From the NCBI GenBank assembly GCA_003282965.1, contig QBYF01000001.1, positions 165,236 to 229,235 of the forward strand: a stretch of DNA of 64,000 nt. The letters are read 5' to 3'. This document shows, one piece after another, positions 1 through 10,238 of this stretch. The stretch is from Pelagibacteraceae bacterium AG-325-E13 (GTDB taxonomy: Bacteria; Pseudomonadota; Alphaproteobacteria; Pelagibacterales; Pelagibacteraceae). The position numbers and the translations under genes are program-made. Under the pieces are notes generated by a model. The model made no database searches, had not been told where the DNA came from, and saw only the letters and a list, made by a program, of their open reading frames with translations. How positions within the stretch are numbered: position 1 is the first letter of the stretch; every line of letters begins with the position of its first letter.

Positions 1-1
1 C

Positions 2-1246
2 GCAATTAAAAACGGCATAAGTAAAGATGTAGCAAATTTTGTATTTACTAAAATAGAACCATTTGCTCAATATGGATTTAATAAAAGTCATGCAGCTGCA
101 TATGCATTAATTGCCTATCAAACAGCATTTTTGAAAACTTATCATAAAGAAGATTTTATAGCTGCTACAATGTCAACTGAGTTAACAAATACTTCGAAAT
201 TAAGAGAATTTGTTGAGGAACTAAGAAGGTTAAAAATTGAAATAGTTAGACCCAACATCAACAAATGTTTTGCAGAATTTAAGGCAGAAAAAAACAAAAT
301 ATTTTACGGTCTAGGAGCGATTAAAAATGTTGGTTTTGAAGCAATATCAAACATAGTAAATGAGAGAGAAAAAAATGGTAAATTTGAATCTTTAGTTGAC
401 TTTATTTATAGAGCGGACTCCAAAGATGTAAATAAATTACAATTAGAGGGATTAGTTAAGTCTGGGGTGTTTGATGAATTTGATAAAGACAGAAATAAAA
501 TTTTACAATCGATACCAAAAATAATTCAACAAATAAAAAATATTAATGATGATAAATTAAGTAATCAGACAAATTTGTTTGATGATAGTAATGTAAAAGT
601 TGGTTTCGATTTTATTCAGTCGAAAATTTGGACTAAAAAAGAACTTTTATTTGAAGAATTTAAGTCTCTAGGTTTTTATATTTCAGATCATCCCTTGAAT
701 GAATATGCCGAAATTTTTAATCAATTAAAAATAACTACATACAAAGACTTTTTAACCAATAGTGATAGTGAAGCTTTGATTGCTGGGACTATTATGTCTA
801 TACAAGAAAAAAAGAGCGCTAAAGGTACTCCATTTGCTATTGTAAAATTTAGTGATAATAGAGGAGAATTTGAGTTATTTTTATTCGCTGAAGTTTTAAT
901 AAAGAATAGGGATAAAATTAAAGAATCTGAATCATTTGTTTTAACCTTACAAAAAGATAAATCTATAACCGATATAGCTAAGAGAAGAATAAATCTTAGA
1001 AAAATACTTAGTTTAGACGATCTTATTAATAAACCGTACTCGAAAGTTACGATCGAATTAAAAGATAGTTTCAACATAAATGAATTAAAAAAACTTTTAA
1101 TACATGAAGGAAAAACCGAAATAAGTTTAATTATTAATAAAAAAAATCAAAGAATTCATTTTAACCTAAAGAATTCAAGAAAATTTGATTATAATCAGTT
1201 AAAAGCAATAAAAAGTAAGGAATACGTAAAAAAAATAACTGTTTAG
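2..1246 (+). CDS. dnaE: DNA polymerase III alpha subunit, C-terminal part (5' end outside window)
   Basis: Frame open from base 2; FAQYGFNKSHAAAYALIAYQTAFLK and C-terminal OB-fold region typical of DnaE. The ORF-track TTG at 131 is internal. Confidence 0.95.
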   Translation, partial: AIKNGISKDVANFVFTKIEPFAQYGFNKSHAAAYALIAYQTAFLKTYHKEDFIAATMSTELTNTSKLREFVEELRRLKIEIVRPNINKCFAEFKAEKNKIFYGLGAIKNVGFEAISNIVNEREKNGKFESLVDFIYRADSKDVNKLQLEGLVKSGVFDEFDKDRNKILQSIPKIIQQIKNINDDKLSNQTNLFDDSNVKVGFDFIQSKIWTKKELLFEEFKSLGFYISDHPLNEYAEIFNQLKITTYKDFLTNSDSEALIAGTIMSIQEKKSAKGTPFAIVKFSDNRGEFELFLFAEVLIKNRDKIKESESFVLTLQKDKSITDIAKRRINLRKILSLDDLINKPYSKVTIELKDSFNINELKKLLIHEGKTEISLIINKKNQRIHFNLKNSRKFDYNQLKAIKSKEYVKKITV

Positions 1247-1290
1247 AAGGTTGATTTTTTATTTTGGTTGTATATATCAGTAAATAATTT

Positions 1291-1366
1291 CGCACACAGT
1301 TTTAAGGGCATTGCCCTCCCGGTCCATTAATTTGGAGTAGCTGTGGTGGATTAACCGGAAAATATT
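1291..1366 (+). ncRNA. Putative structured leader of rpsB (pseudoknot-capable)
   Basis: CACAG(1295-1299)/CTGTG(1341-1345), GGGC(1306-1309)/GCCC(1313-1316), CCGGT(1319-1323)/ACCGG(1354-1358) just upstream of the rpsB ATG; unusually GC-rich for this genome. Confidence 0.7.
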
Positions 1367-2116
1367 ATGAACGTACCTAAAATAGACATTAAACAATTAT
1401 TAGAAGCGGGAGTACATCTAGGCCACAAAACTCTAAGATGGAATCCTAAAATGAAGCAGTACATTTTTGGAGAAAAAAATTCTATTCACATAATCGACTT
1501 AACACAAACAGTTGAATTTTTAAAAAACGCATTAGTGCAAGTTCATAAAACAATTTCAGGCGGTGGAAAAATTTTGATTGTTTCAACTAAAAAGCAAGCT
1601 TCGGAACAAGTTAGTGAATTGGCAAAAGAAACGGGACAATTTTTTGTAAATTATAGATGGCTTGGAGGAATGCTTACAAACTGGAATACAATACAAAATT
1701 CTATCAAAAGATTAAAAAAATTAAACGAGCAACTATCAAAAGAAAATGTTGGTTTTACAAAAAAAGAAATTTTAAAATTCAGCAAAGAGAAAGAAAAACT
1801 TCAAAGATCATTAGGTGGTATCGCAGACATGAAAAAAACACCTGATTTAATTTTCATTATAGATACTAACATGGAGTCCCTAGCAGTTGCTGAAGCTAAA
1901 AAATTAAGAATTCCCATCATTGCTGTTTTAGATACTAACTCAGACCCGACTGGAATAAATTATCCTATACCAGGGAATGACGATGCAAGAAGATCTATAA
2001 ATCTATATTGCGATTTATTAAAAAATACAATTAAAGATGCTGAAACTTTTATAGAAAAAACTGAAGTAAAAGAAGAAAAGAAATCAGAAAAAAAAACTGA
2101 TAAAAAGAAAAAATAA
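1367..2116 (+). CDS. rpsB: 30S ribosomal protein S2
   Basis: [35 protein letters not shown] motifs. Confidence 0.98.
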   Translation: MNVPKIDIKQLLEAGVHLGHKTLRWNPKMKQYIFGEKNSIHIIDLTQTVEFLKNALVQVHKTISGGGKILIVSTKKQASEQVSELAKETGQFFVNYRWLGGMLTNWNTIQNSIKRLKKLNEQLSKENVGFTKKEILKFSKEKEKLQRSLGGIADMKKTPDLIFIIDTNMESLAVAEAKKLRIPIIAVLDTNSDPTGINYPIPGNDDARRSINLYCDLLKNTIKDAETFIEKTEVKEEKKSEKKTDKKKK

Positions 2117-2133
2117 TCTCAATAAATTATCAA

Positions 2134-3000
2134 ATGCCAAATAAGGATCTATTAGATAACATCAAAAAACTTAGGGAATTAACTGGTGTTGGATTTAAGG
2201 ATTGTAAATTAGCCCTAGATGAATCTGAAGGTGATATAGAAAAATCAGTAGAATTTTTAAGAAAAAAAGGAATTGCAAAAGCCTCTAAAAAGATGAGCAG
2301 AACTGCTTCAGAGGGTTTATCTTTAGTTAAAGAGAATAACAACGAGATATCTATTATTGAAATAAACAGTGAAACAGATTTTGTTGCTAAAAACAAAGAT
2401 TTTATCTCCTTCTGCAAAGAATTATCAGAAATAAATTTTTTAAATAAGGGAAATTTAGATAAAATTAATGTTACACAAATGGGCAATGGTAACTTTGTAA
2501 AAGATAATTTAGTTAATCTAATTGCTAAAATAGGTGAAAAAATTACTATTAGAAGAACAAATTTCTTTAACAACAAACAAGGCTTAAATTTTTTTTATGT
2601 CCATTCTGCGATTGAAAAAAATATAGGAAAAATAATCTCAGTAGTTAAATTAGAGGGCTTAATTAAAGGAAAGAATGATGAAATTGGAAATAAGATTGCC
2701 ATGCATATAACAGCCTCAAATCCTTTAGCAATTGATAAAGAAGGCATAAAAAAAGAAATTATAGATAAAGAATTAGAAATAATTAAAGCAGAAATAACAA
2801 ATTCAGGAAAACCAAAAGAAATGGCAGATAAAATATCAAAGGGTAAAATTGCTAAATTTATTAATGATAATACTCTTCTAAATCAAGTATGGATAATGGA
2901 TCCAAAAAAAAAGGTCTCTGATATACTAAAAGAGAACAAAGTTGACAAAGAAATTAAAGTATTAGATTTTATTAGATATAAAGTTGGTGAAGGGGTTTAA
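2134..3000 (+). CDS. tsf: Translation elongation factor Ts
   Basis: KLRELTGVGFKDCKLALDESEGDIEKSVEFLRKKG; SETDFVAKN. Confidence 0.98.
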   Translation: MPNKDLLDNIKKLRELTGVGFKDCKLALDESEGDIEKSVEFLRKKGIAKASKKMSRTASEGLSLVKENNNEISIIEINSETDFVAKNKDFISFCKELSEINFLNKGNLDKINVTQMGNGNFVKDNLVNLIAKIGEKITIRRTNFFNNKQGLNFFYVHSAIEKNIGKIISVVKLEGLIKGKNDEIGNKIAMHITASNPLAIDKEGIKKEIIDKELEIIKAEITNSGKPKEMADKISKGKIAKFINDNTLLNQVWIMDPKKKVSDILKENKVDKEIKVLDFIRYKVGEGV

Positions 3001-3001
3001 C

Positions 3002-3562
3002 ATGAGTTCAGAATTTAATGAAAAAAGTTATTCATCAAAGATGGATAAAAGCATTCAATCTTTAAGAAAAGATATGTCTACTCTTAGAACAGGTAGAGCT
3101 AATTCAAACATGTTAGATACAATAAAAATAGATGTTTACGGACAACTTATGCCGATAGAACAACTCGGAACAATAAGTGTTCCTGAGGCTAGATTAATAT
3201 CAATTCAAGTTTGGGATAAAGCGAATCTATCTTTAATAGACTCAGCAATTCAAAAATCAGAACTTGGTATTAACCCCCAGATAGATGGACAAATAATAAG
3301 ACTAAGAATTCCTGATTTAACAGAGGAAAGAAGAAAAGATCTGATAAAAATTTTAAAAAATATGGGTGAAAAAGGAAAAGTTTCTATAAGAAATATAAGA
3401 AGAGAAGCAAATGAGGAATTAAAAAAAAAATTAAAAGATAAAAAAATCTCAGAGGATGAAAATAAAAATTTTGAAAAAAATATACAAAAATTAACTGATC
3501 TCAACATTGGCAATATAGATAAAATGTTGTCAGATAAAGAAAAAGAGATACTTCAGATATGA
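3002..3562 (+). CDS. frr: Ribosome recycling factor
   Basis: LRTGRANSNMLDTIKIDVYGQLMPIEQLGTISVPEAR; start set to MSSEF rather than the upstream in-frame ATG at 2984. Confidence 0.97.
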   Translation: MSSEFNEKSYSSKMDKSIQSLRKDMSTLRTGRANSNMLDTIKIDVYGQLMPIEQLGTISVPEARLISIQVWDKANLSLIDSAIQKSELGINPQIDGQIIRLRIPDLTEERRKDLIKILKNMGEKGKVSIRNIRREANEELKKKLKDKKISEDENKNFEKNIQKLTDLNIGNIDKMLSDKEKEILQI

Positions 3563-4227
3563 ACAAACTCAACCATGTTGCCTTTATTATGGACGGTAAT
3601 GGCAGATGGGGGCAGAGGAGAAATAAAGGAAGAAACTTTGGTCATTTTAATGGAGTCAAAACAGTAAAAAAAATTGTAGAGAAATCAATCAAATTAAGAA
3701 TTCCGATAATAACGTTTTATGTTTTTTCAACTGAAAATTGGAAGAGACCTAAATCAGAAATTAATTTCTTATTTCAACTAATAATAAATTATTTTAAAGA
3801 AGAATTAAATAAAGTTATCTCAAATGGAATAAAAGTAAATATCATTGGAAAACTTAATAGGTTACCTAAAAAAATTAAAATTGTTCTCAAAGACGTTACA
3901 AAAAAAACGAAAAAAAATAAAAGGATAATTGTCAATTTAGCGATAAATTATGGTTCAAGGGATGAAATAGTTGATGCATTTAAAAGAGTAAAAAATAAAA
4001 TAAATATTAAATCTTTAAGCAAAGCCCTTTATACAAAAAATATGGAAAATCCTGACATCTTAATTAGAACCGGAGGACATAAAAGGTTAAGCAATTTCAT
4101 GTTGTGGCAATTAGCTTATACTGAGATATATTTTGTTGATAAATTATGGCCAGATTTTAACGGTAAGGATTTTGAGAAAATTACAAATAATTTTAAGAAA
4201 GTAAAAAGAAATTTTGGGTCAATTTAA
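3559..4227 (+). CDS. uppS: Isoprenyl transferase (undecaprenyl diphosphate synthase)
   Basis: HVAFIMDGNGRWGQRR, DILIRTGGHKRLSNFMLWQLAYTEIYF. Confidence 0.96.
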   Translation: MNKLNHVAFIMDGNGRWGQRRNKGRNFGHFNGVKTVKKIVEKSIKLRIPIITFYVFSTENWKRPKSEINFLFQLIINYFKEELNKVISNGIKVNIIGKLNRLPKKIKIVLKDVTKKTKKNKRIIVNLAINYGSRDEIVDAFKRVKNKINIKSLSKALYTKNMENPDILIRTGGHKRLSNFMLWQLAYTEIYFVDKLWPDFNGKDFEKITNNFKKVKRNFGSI

Positions 4228-4879
4228 TATGGAAAAAAACTTAAAAAAAAGAATCTTAACTTCAATTGTGTTATTTTTATTCTTATTTTTTGCATTTATT
4301 AATAATTTTGTTCTAGGTTATTTATTAATGATAATTTCTATATTTTCTGTGCTGGAGTTTGTTAAAATGATGAAAATTTTTTTAAAAAATAATATAGCAT
4401 TACAGTTATTATCTAATTTCGTATTTATATTTTATATTTTCTGCTTTAGCACAATAATACTTACCTTCTCGTTTTCTCTATCTACGAAAATGTTATTTTT
4501 CTTAATTCTACTAATTTGCATAGCTTCAGACATTGGAGGATTTGTCTTTGGTAAGACTTTTAAAGGACCAAAGTTAACAAAAATCAGTCCTAACAAAACA
4601 ATTTCTGGCGTCGCAGGATCTTTAATTTTTTCTTCAGGACTAGCAATAATTTTAATTTATCTTTTTAACAAAAGTTTTGACCTCAACGTTGCAGTTATAG
4701 GACTTATCACTTCATTTGGCTGTCAAACAGGTGACTTATTTTTTTCTCTCTTAAAAAGAAAATCATCATTAAAAGATACAGGAAATTTCCTACCGGGACA
4801 TGGCGGTATACTAGATAGAATAGACGGAATCTTGATAGGCATACCAGTAGGATTCTTTAGTCTATTAGTAATTTATTGA
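4214..4879 (+). CDS. cdsA: Phosphatidate cytidylyltransferase
   Basis: C-terminal S-P-N-K-T...G...GD..FSLLKR..S.KD.G..LPGHGGILDRIDG signature; short and membrane-rich. Confidence 0.94.
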   Translation: MGQFNMEKNLKKRILTSIVLFLFLFFAFINNFVLGYLLMIISIFSVLEFVKMMKIFLKNNIALQLLSNFVFIFYIFCFSTIILTFSFSLSTKMLFFLILLICIASDIGGFVFGKTFKGPKLTKISPNKTISGVAGSLIFSSGLAIILIYLFNKSFDLNVAVIGLITSFGCQTGDLFFSLLKRKSSLKDTGNFLPGHGGILDRIDGILIGIPVGFFSLLVIY

Positions 4880-4880
4880 T

Positions 4881-6065
4881 ATGAAAAAAAATATTTCAAT
4901 TTTAGGATCTACTGGTTCTATTGGTTTAAATGTTTTAAATTTAATAAACAAAAAAAGATCTCTTTTTAGAATAAATATTTTAGCAGCAAATAAAAATTAT
5001 AAATTAATTTGCGATCAAATTGTTAAGTATAAACCTAAAGTTTTTATCATAAGTGACTACAAGATCTTTGAAAAAATTAAAAAAAAATTTATTAAAAAAA
5101 ATATAATAATAATTAATAATCTTGAAAATCAAAGAAATTATTTAAACAAATCTGACATAACTGTAGCTGCAATTCCTGGAATTGCTGGCTTGAGACCGAC
5201 TATTGAACTCACTAAAAAAAGTAAGAGAATTTTAATTGCAAATAAAGAGTCGATTATATGTGGATGGAATTTAATAAAAAGTATTGCCTATAAAAATAAT
5301 ACTAAAATTATTCCAATAGACTCAGAGCATTTTTCCATTATGAAGTTATTAGAAAAACAGAATATAAAAAATGTTAAAAAAATTTATCTTACTGCTTCGG
5401 GAGGTCCTTTTTTAAATTATAAGATTAATAAGTTAAAAAAGGTTAATCCTCAACAAGCAATTAAACATCCAAAATGGAAGATGGGAAAAAAAATTTCTAT
5501 AGACTCGGCAACATTGATGAACAAAATGTTAGAGTTGATTGAGGCTCATAAATTATTTTCAATCGATCTTAAAAAAATTGATATCGTTATTCATCCCGAG
5601 TCCTTGGTTCATGCTATAATAGAATTTAAAAATGGACTCTTTAAGTTTATATATCATGAAACTACTATGTTAATACCATTAGCGAACGCTATGTTTGGTC
5701 AAGATATTGATATTAATGATTACTTAAAACCCAAAAGAAACAGAAGTAATTCTGTATTTTTTAAAAATTTAAATTTTTTAAAAGTTGATATGAAAAGATT
5801 TCCGATTATAAAACTAAAGAGTAGAATAAATGAGCACATTTCTACGCCAATAATCATCAATGCGGCAAATGAAATATTAGTTGATCAATATTTGAAAGAA
5901 AAAATAAGTTTTAATACCTTTTATAAGTATCTAACACAGGTTCTAAACGATAGAAATTACAAGAAATATGCTATAAAAGAACCTAAAAATATTGATCAAA
6001 TATTTCAAGTAGATAAATGGTCAAGAAGTACAGTTTATAAAAAAATAAATTATAAAAATGCGTAA
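4881..6065 (+). CDS. dxr: 1-deoxy-D-xylulose 5-phosphate reductoisomerase
   Basis: ILGSTGSIG; IPIDSEHFSI; LTASGGPF; HPKWKMGKKISIDSATLMNK. Confidence 0.97.
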   Translation: MKKNISILGSTGSIGLNVLNLINKKRSLFRINILAANKNYKLICDQIVKYKPKVFIISDYKIFEKIKKKFIKKNIIIINNLENQRNYLNKSDITVAAIPGIAGLRPTIELTKKSKRILIANKESIICGWNLIKSIAYKNNTKIIPIDSEHFSIMKLLEKQNIKNVKKIYLTASGGPFLNYKINKLKKVNPQQAIKHPKWKMGKKISIDSATLMNKMLELIEAHKLFSIDLKKIDIVIHPESLVHAIIEFKNGLFKFIYHETTMLIPLANAMFGQDIDINDYLKPKRNRSNSVFFKNLNFLKVDMKRFPIIKLKSRINEHISTPIIINAANEILVDQYLKEKISFNTFYKYLTQVLNDRNYKKYAIKEPKNIDQIFQVDKWSRSTVYKKINYKNA

Positions 6066-8292
6066 ATTATTTATTATCTTTGTAATATATCTATTTAACA
6101 CTACACCAATATTTGCAGAGGTAGTTGAAAAAATAAATATTTCAGGAAACAGTAGAGTTAATGAAGAAACTATAAAGATTTATGGTGGAATTAAAATTAA
6201 TGAGGATTATTCGGAACAAGATTTAAACAGAATACTTATCGATTTATATTCAACCAACTTTTTTAAAGATGTAAGGATTGATTTGTCAAATAATAACTTA
6301 AATATTTATTTAATTGAGCACCCAGTCATAAATGAATTAGTTATAATAGGCGAACCGAGTAATAAATATAAAGAGGAAATTAAAAAGATAATTAAATCTA
6401 AGGAGAAAAACTCTTATATCAAAAGCAATGTAGCAAAAGATATTGATCTTATTAAACAACTCTATAGTTCAGTAGGGTACAATTTCAGCGAAATAGATGT
6501 CAAAATTAGAGAAATAGATAAATTAAATTTAGATTTGATATTTGAAATTAAAAAGGGTGAGGAAACAAGAATTTCAAAGATTATATTTATAGGAGATAAA
6601 AAAATTAGAGATAAGAGATTGAGAGATATTGTAGCAAGTGAAGAACATAAATTTTGGAAAATAATCTCAAGAAACACAAAATATAATCAAAATATGATTA
6701 ATATGGATGTGAGGTTATTAAAAAATTACTATAGATCCATTGGATATTATGATGTTCAAATTAAATCTAACTCTGCCCAAATTAGCAATAAAAGTGGTGA
6801 TATTGAATTGATTTATTCGATAGATGCAGGAAACAGATATATCATAAAAAAAATCATTACCAATGCAGATCCAGTCATTGATAAAAATTTATTTTATTCA
6901 CTTAATAAAGAATATCAAAGATACATTGGATCTTATTATTCTCCATTTAAAGTTAAAAAATTATTAGAAAAGATCGATGAATTAATTGCTAATAATAATT
7001 TACAATTTATCGAACATAACGTTGAGGAAATTATAGAAGAAGACTCTATAGTGATTAAGTTTAATATTTACGAAGGGGAAAAAGTTTTAGTAGAGAGAAT
7101 AGATATAATAGGTAATAGTATTACAAATGAATCAGTTATAAGAGCAGAAATGGAGATTGACGAAGGAGATCCGTTTACTAATTTAAGTTTAGAGAAGTCT
7201 ACAGCTAATATAAAATCAAGAAATATATTTAGAAAAGTTGAACATAAAGTTATAGATGGTTCTGCTCAAAATTTAAAAAAGATTGAAATTTTAGTAGAAG
7301 AAAAACCAACAGGTGAAATTAGTGCTGGAGCTGGTATTGGAACTAACGGGGGATCTTTTGCTTTTACAGTAAAAGAAAATAATTATCTTGGAGAAGGTAA
7401 AAATGTAGGTTTTGATATTCAAATTGACCAAGACTCTTTAAAAGGAACACTTAACTACTCAGATCCAAATTATGACTTTTTGGGTAATGAATTGAACTAT
7501 TATTTAACAAGTGAATCAAACGATCAACCAGATAGAGGCTATGAAAATACTATTATGGGCGCAGGTATAAGCACCTCTTTTGAACAATACAATGATGTTT
7601 TTGCATCTTTAGGTATTAGTGCAACGCATGATGATTTACGAACTCTTGACAGTGCCAGCGATTCTTTAAAAAAGCAAAGTGGAACTTTTAATGAAGTTTC
7701 CGGTAATTACGGATTTTCATTTGATAAACGAAATAGATCATTTATGCCTACAGATGGTTCAATAATAGGTTTTAATCAAAGTTTACCGATTTACGCAGAC
7801 AAAAAATTTATTGCCAATACTTTATCAGCAAGCACCTATAGAACTTTGTCACAAGATTTTATCGGTTCTACAAAAGCATTATTTACATCAATTAATGGAT
7901 TGGGTGATGATGATGTTAGGCTAAGTAAAAGAAGATCTTTAAGTAGTAAAAAATTAAGAGGATTTGAAAAAGGAAAAGTAGGTCCTACAGATGGAGCTGA
8001 TCATATTGGAGGAAATTATGCAGCTTCTTTAAATTTTGAGGTAAATCTTCCAAATTTCTTACCAGAAAATACTGGAGCAGACATTGGTTTCTTCTTAGAT
8101 TTTGGAAATGTGTGGGGAGTTGATTACGACTCAACTATAGATGATAGTAATAAGATAAGATCCTCTACTGGTGTGTTAATGAATTGGAATTCTCCGCTAG
8201 GACCAATGAACTTTATTCTAGCAACTAATCTTTCAAAGGCATCTACAGATATTACTGAGAGCTTTAACTTTAATTTAGGAACAACATTCTAA
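6058..8292 (+). CDS. bamA: Outer membrane protein assembly factor BamA
   Basis: N-terminal signal, repeated POTRA-like segments, C-terminal beta-barrel ending in F; RGFEKGKVGP motif. Confidence 0.95.
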   Translation: MRKLFIIFVIYLFNTTPIFAEVVEKINISGNSRVNEETIKIYGGIKINEDYSEQDLNRILIDLYSTNFFKDVRIDLSNNNLNIYLIEHPVINELVIIGEPSNKYKEEIKKIIKSKEKNSYIKSNVAKDIDLIKQLYSSVGYNFSEIDVKIREIDKLNLDLIFEIKKGEETRISKIIFIGDKKIRDKRLRDIVASEEHKFWKIISRNTKYNQNMINMDVRLLKNYYRSIGYYDVQIKSNSAQISNKSGDIELIYSIDAGNRYIIKKIITNADPVIDKNLFYSLNKEYQRYIGSYYSPFKVKKLLEKIDELIANNNLQFIEHNVEEIIEEDSIVIKFNIYEGEKVLVERIDIIGNSITNESVIRAEMEIDEGDPFTNLSLEKSTANIKSRNIFRKVEHKVIDGSAQNLKKIEILVEEKPTGEISAGAGIGTNGGSFAFTVKENNYLGEGKNVGFDIQIDQDSLKGTLNYSDPNYDFLGNELNYYLTSESNDQPDRGYENTIMGAGISTSFEQYNDVFASLGISATHDDLRTLDSASDSLKKQSGTFNEVSGNYGFSFDKRNRSFMPTDGSIIGFNQSLPIYADKKFIANTLSASTYRTLSQDFIGSTKALFTSINGLGDDDVRLSKRRSLSSKKLRGFEKGKVGPTDGADHIGGNYAASLNFEVNLPNFLPENTGADIGFFLDFGNVWGVDYDSTIDDSNKIRSSTGVLMNWNSPLGPMNFILATNLSKASTDITESFNFNLGTTF

Positions 8293-8293
8293 A

Positions 8294-8815
8294 ATGAAAT
8301 CAATTAAAATAATTATAACTTCTTTAGCAATATTACTTTTTTTTCAAGCTAAATTATCTGCAGAAATACGTTATGTAGATTTTAAGTACGTTTTAAATGA
8401 GAGTAAAGCTGGAAAAGAAGCTCAAATTTATCTTAAAAAAAAATTAGACAATGGTATAAAAGACCTAAAGGCAAAAGAAAAATCAATCCAAGAAGAAGAA
8501 AAAAAAATTATTCAACAAAAAAAAGTATTATCAGCGGAAGAATATAAGAAAAAAGTTAAAGCTTTAAGAGAAAAAGTTTCTTCGCTACAAACACAAAGAA
8601 ATAATCTTCTTGATACTGTTGCTAAACAAAGGTCTAAAGCAAGAGCTGAACTTTTAAAAACACTGAATCCAATTATTAAAAATTATATGAAAGAAAATAC
8701 TGTAAGATTAGTTCTAGAAAAAAAAAGTATATTACTAGCTGATGAAAATTTAAATATAACTGAAGAAATAACTGGTTTATTGAATAAAAAACTTAAATCT
8801 ATAAAATTAAATTAA
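8294..8815 (+). CDS. skp: OmpH/Skp family periplasmic chaperone
   Basis: Signal peptide, coiled-coil Lys/Glu-rich core, position between bamA and lpxD. Confidence 0.85.
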   Translation: MKSIKIIITSLAILLFFQAKLSAEIRYVDFKYVLNESKAGKEAQIYLKKKLDNGIKDLKAKEKSIQEEEKKIIQQKKVLSAEEYKKKVKALREKVSSLQTQRNNLLDTVAKQRSKARAELLKTLNPIIKNYMKENTVRLVLEKKSILLADENLNITEEITGLLNKKLKSIKLN

Positions 8816-8823
8816 TTTGTTTA

Positions 8824-9786
8824 ATGAAATTACCTGTTTTTTTTAAAAAGGAAAAATCTATTTCAATTAATAGACTTTTCCCAAAAGTTAAATCAAATAC
8901 AAAAATCAATAATGTTGTGACACTAAGTAAATCCAAAAAATTTGATTTAACATTTTTCGACTCAATTAAATATAAATCTTTTGCCCTCAACACCAAAGCT
9001 TCTTTCTGTATTACTACTGAAAAATTAGAAAAATTTCTACCTACTCACACTCAAAAAATTATTGTTAAAAAAGTGTTATTTGAATTAGCGAAAGTATTAA
9101 AAATTCTTTACCCCTCAGCTGATATAGATTATCCAGATACATCTCTTAAGTCAGTAACTAGAATTAAAATCAAAGGTGTAAAGTTTGGAAATAATGTTTT
9201 AGTTGGTAAAAATGTAAAAATAGGTACTAATACCGTAATAGGCTCTAACTCAATTATAGAACATGATGTTGTTATAGGCAAAAGTTGTGTAGTAGGCTCT
9301 AACGTGGTTTTAAAAAATACAATAATAGGAAATAATGTTGTGATACAAGATGGAACTAAAATAGGTTTAAAAGGATTTGGCTTCATTCCCATAAAAGAAA
9401 ATAATTTTAAATTTCCTCATATTGGAAGAGTAATAATAAATGACAATGTTGAAATTGCATCAGGCTGTACAATAGATAGGGGATCAGTAGATGATACAGA
9501 GATCGGAACAAACACATATCTTGATAATCAAGTCCATGTAGCACACAATGTAAAAATTGGTTCAAACTGTATGATTGCAGGGCAAGTTGGTTTTGCAGGA
9601 AGTTCAAGTATAGGGAACAATGTATCAATAGGTGGGCAAGCAGGAATATCTGGACATTTATCTATTGGAAATAATGTAAAGATCGGCGGAGGTAGTGGTG
9701 TAGTTAAAGATATTGAAGATAATCAAGTTGTTATGGGATATCCCGCTGTTCCTTTTAAAGAATTTATAAAAAATTGGAAAAAATAA
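8824..9786 (+). CDS. lpxD: UDP-3-O-(3-hydroxyacyl)glucosamine N-acyltransferase
   Basis: Left-handed beta-helix hexapeptide repeats; [34 protein letters not shown]. Confidence 0.96.
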   Translation: MKLPVFFKKEKSISINRLFPKVKSNTKINNVVTLSKSKKFDLTFFDSIKYKSFALNTKASFCITTEKLEKFLPTHTQKIIVKKVLFELAKVLKILYPSADIDYPDTSLKSVTRIKIKGVKFGNNVLVGKNVKIGTNTVIGSNSIIEHDVVIGKSCVVGSNVVLKNTIIGNNVVIQDGTKIGLKGFGFIPIKENNFKFPHIGRVIINDNVEIASGCTIDRGSVDDTEIGTNTYLDNQVHVAHNVKIGSNCMIAGQVGFAGSSSIGNNVSIGGQAGISGHLSIGNNVKIGGGSGVVKDIEDNQVVMGYPAVPFKEFIKNWKK

Positions 9787-10238
9787 TGAAAGAAACAGAA
9801 ATAGATAAAAAAAAAATTGAGAGTTTACTTCCTCATAGAGAACCAATGTTATTAATAGACAAGTTAACTAAAATTGTTCCCTTAAAGTCTGCTACTGCGA
9901 TAATGAATGTAAAAAAAGATGGTTTTTATGTACAAGGGCATTTTCCCGGCCAACCAGTTATGCCGGGAGTTTTAATTGTTGAAGCATTTGGACAAGCCGC
10001 TGCTGCTTTGACTGCTCACGGTATTGATCCAAAAGAATATGCTAATAAATTAGTTTATTTAATGAGTGTTGATAAAGCTAGATTTAGAAGTCCAGTTATT
10101 CCAGATTGTGAATTACATTTAGAAATAGAGGCAATAAGATCTCATGGAAGAGTATGGAAATATAAAGGTATAGCTAAAGTTGACGGAAAGAAAATGGCTG
10201 ATGCCGAATGGTCAGCAACAATAGTTGACAGAAAATAA
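9786..10238 (+). CDS. fabZ: 3-hydroxyacyl-ACP dehydratase FabZ
   Basis: LLPHREPMLLIDK, QGHFPGQPVMPGVLIVEAFGQAAA; start set to MKETEID. Confidence 0.97.
   Translation: MKETEIDKKKIESLLPHREPMLLIDKLTKIVPLKSATAIMNVKKDGFYVQGHFPGQPVMPGVLIVEAFGQAAAALTAHGIDPKEYANKLVYLMSVDKARFRSPVIPDCELHLEIEAIRSHGRVWKYKGIAKVDGKKMADAEWSATIVDRK

Noticed and set aside
1657-1845. 62-aa plus-strand ORF in rpsB
   Set aside because: Out-of-frame within rpsB; basic low-complexity translation.
9129-9628. Minus-strand ORFs inside lpxD
   Set aside because: Antisense of hexapeptide-repeat codons; lpxD reading frame is unambiguous.
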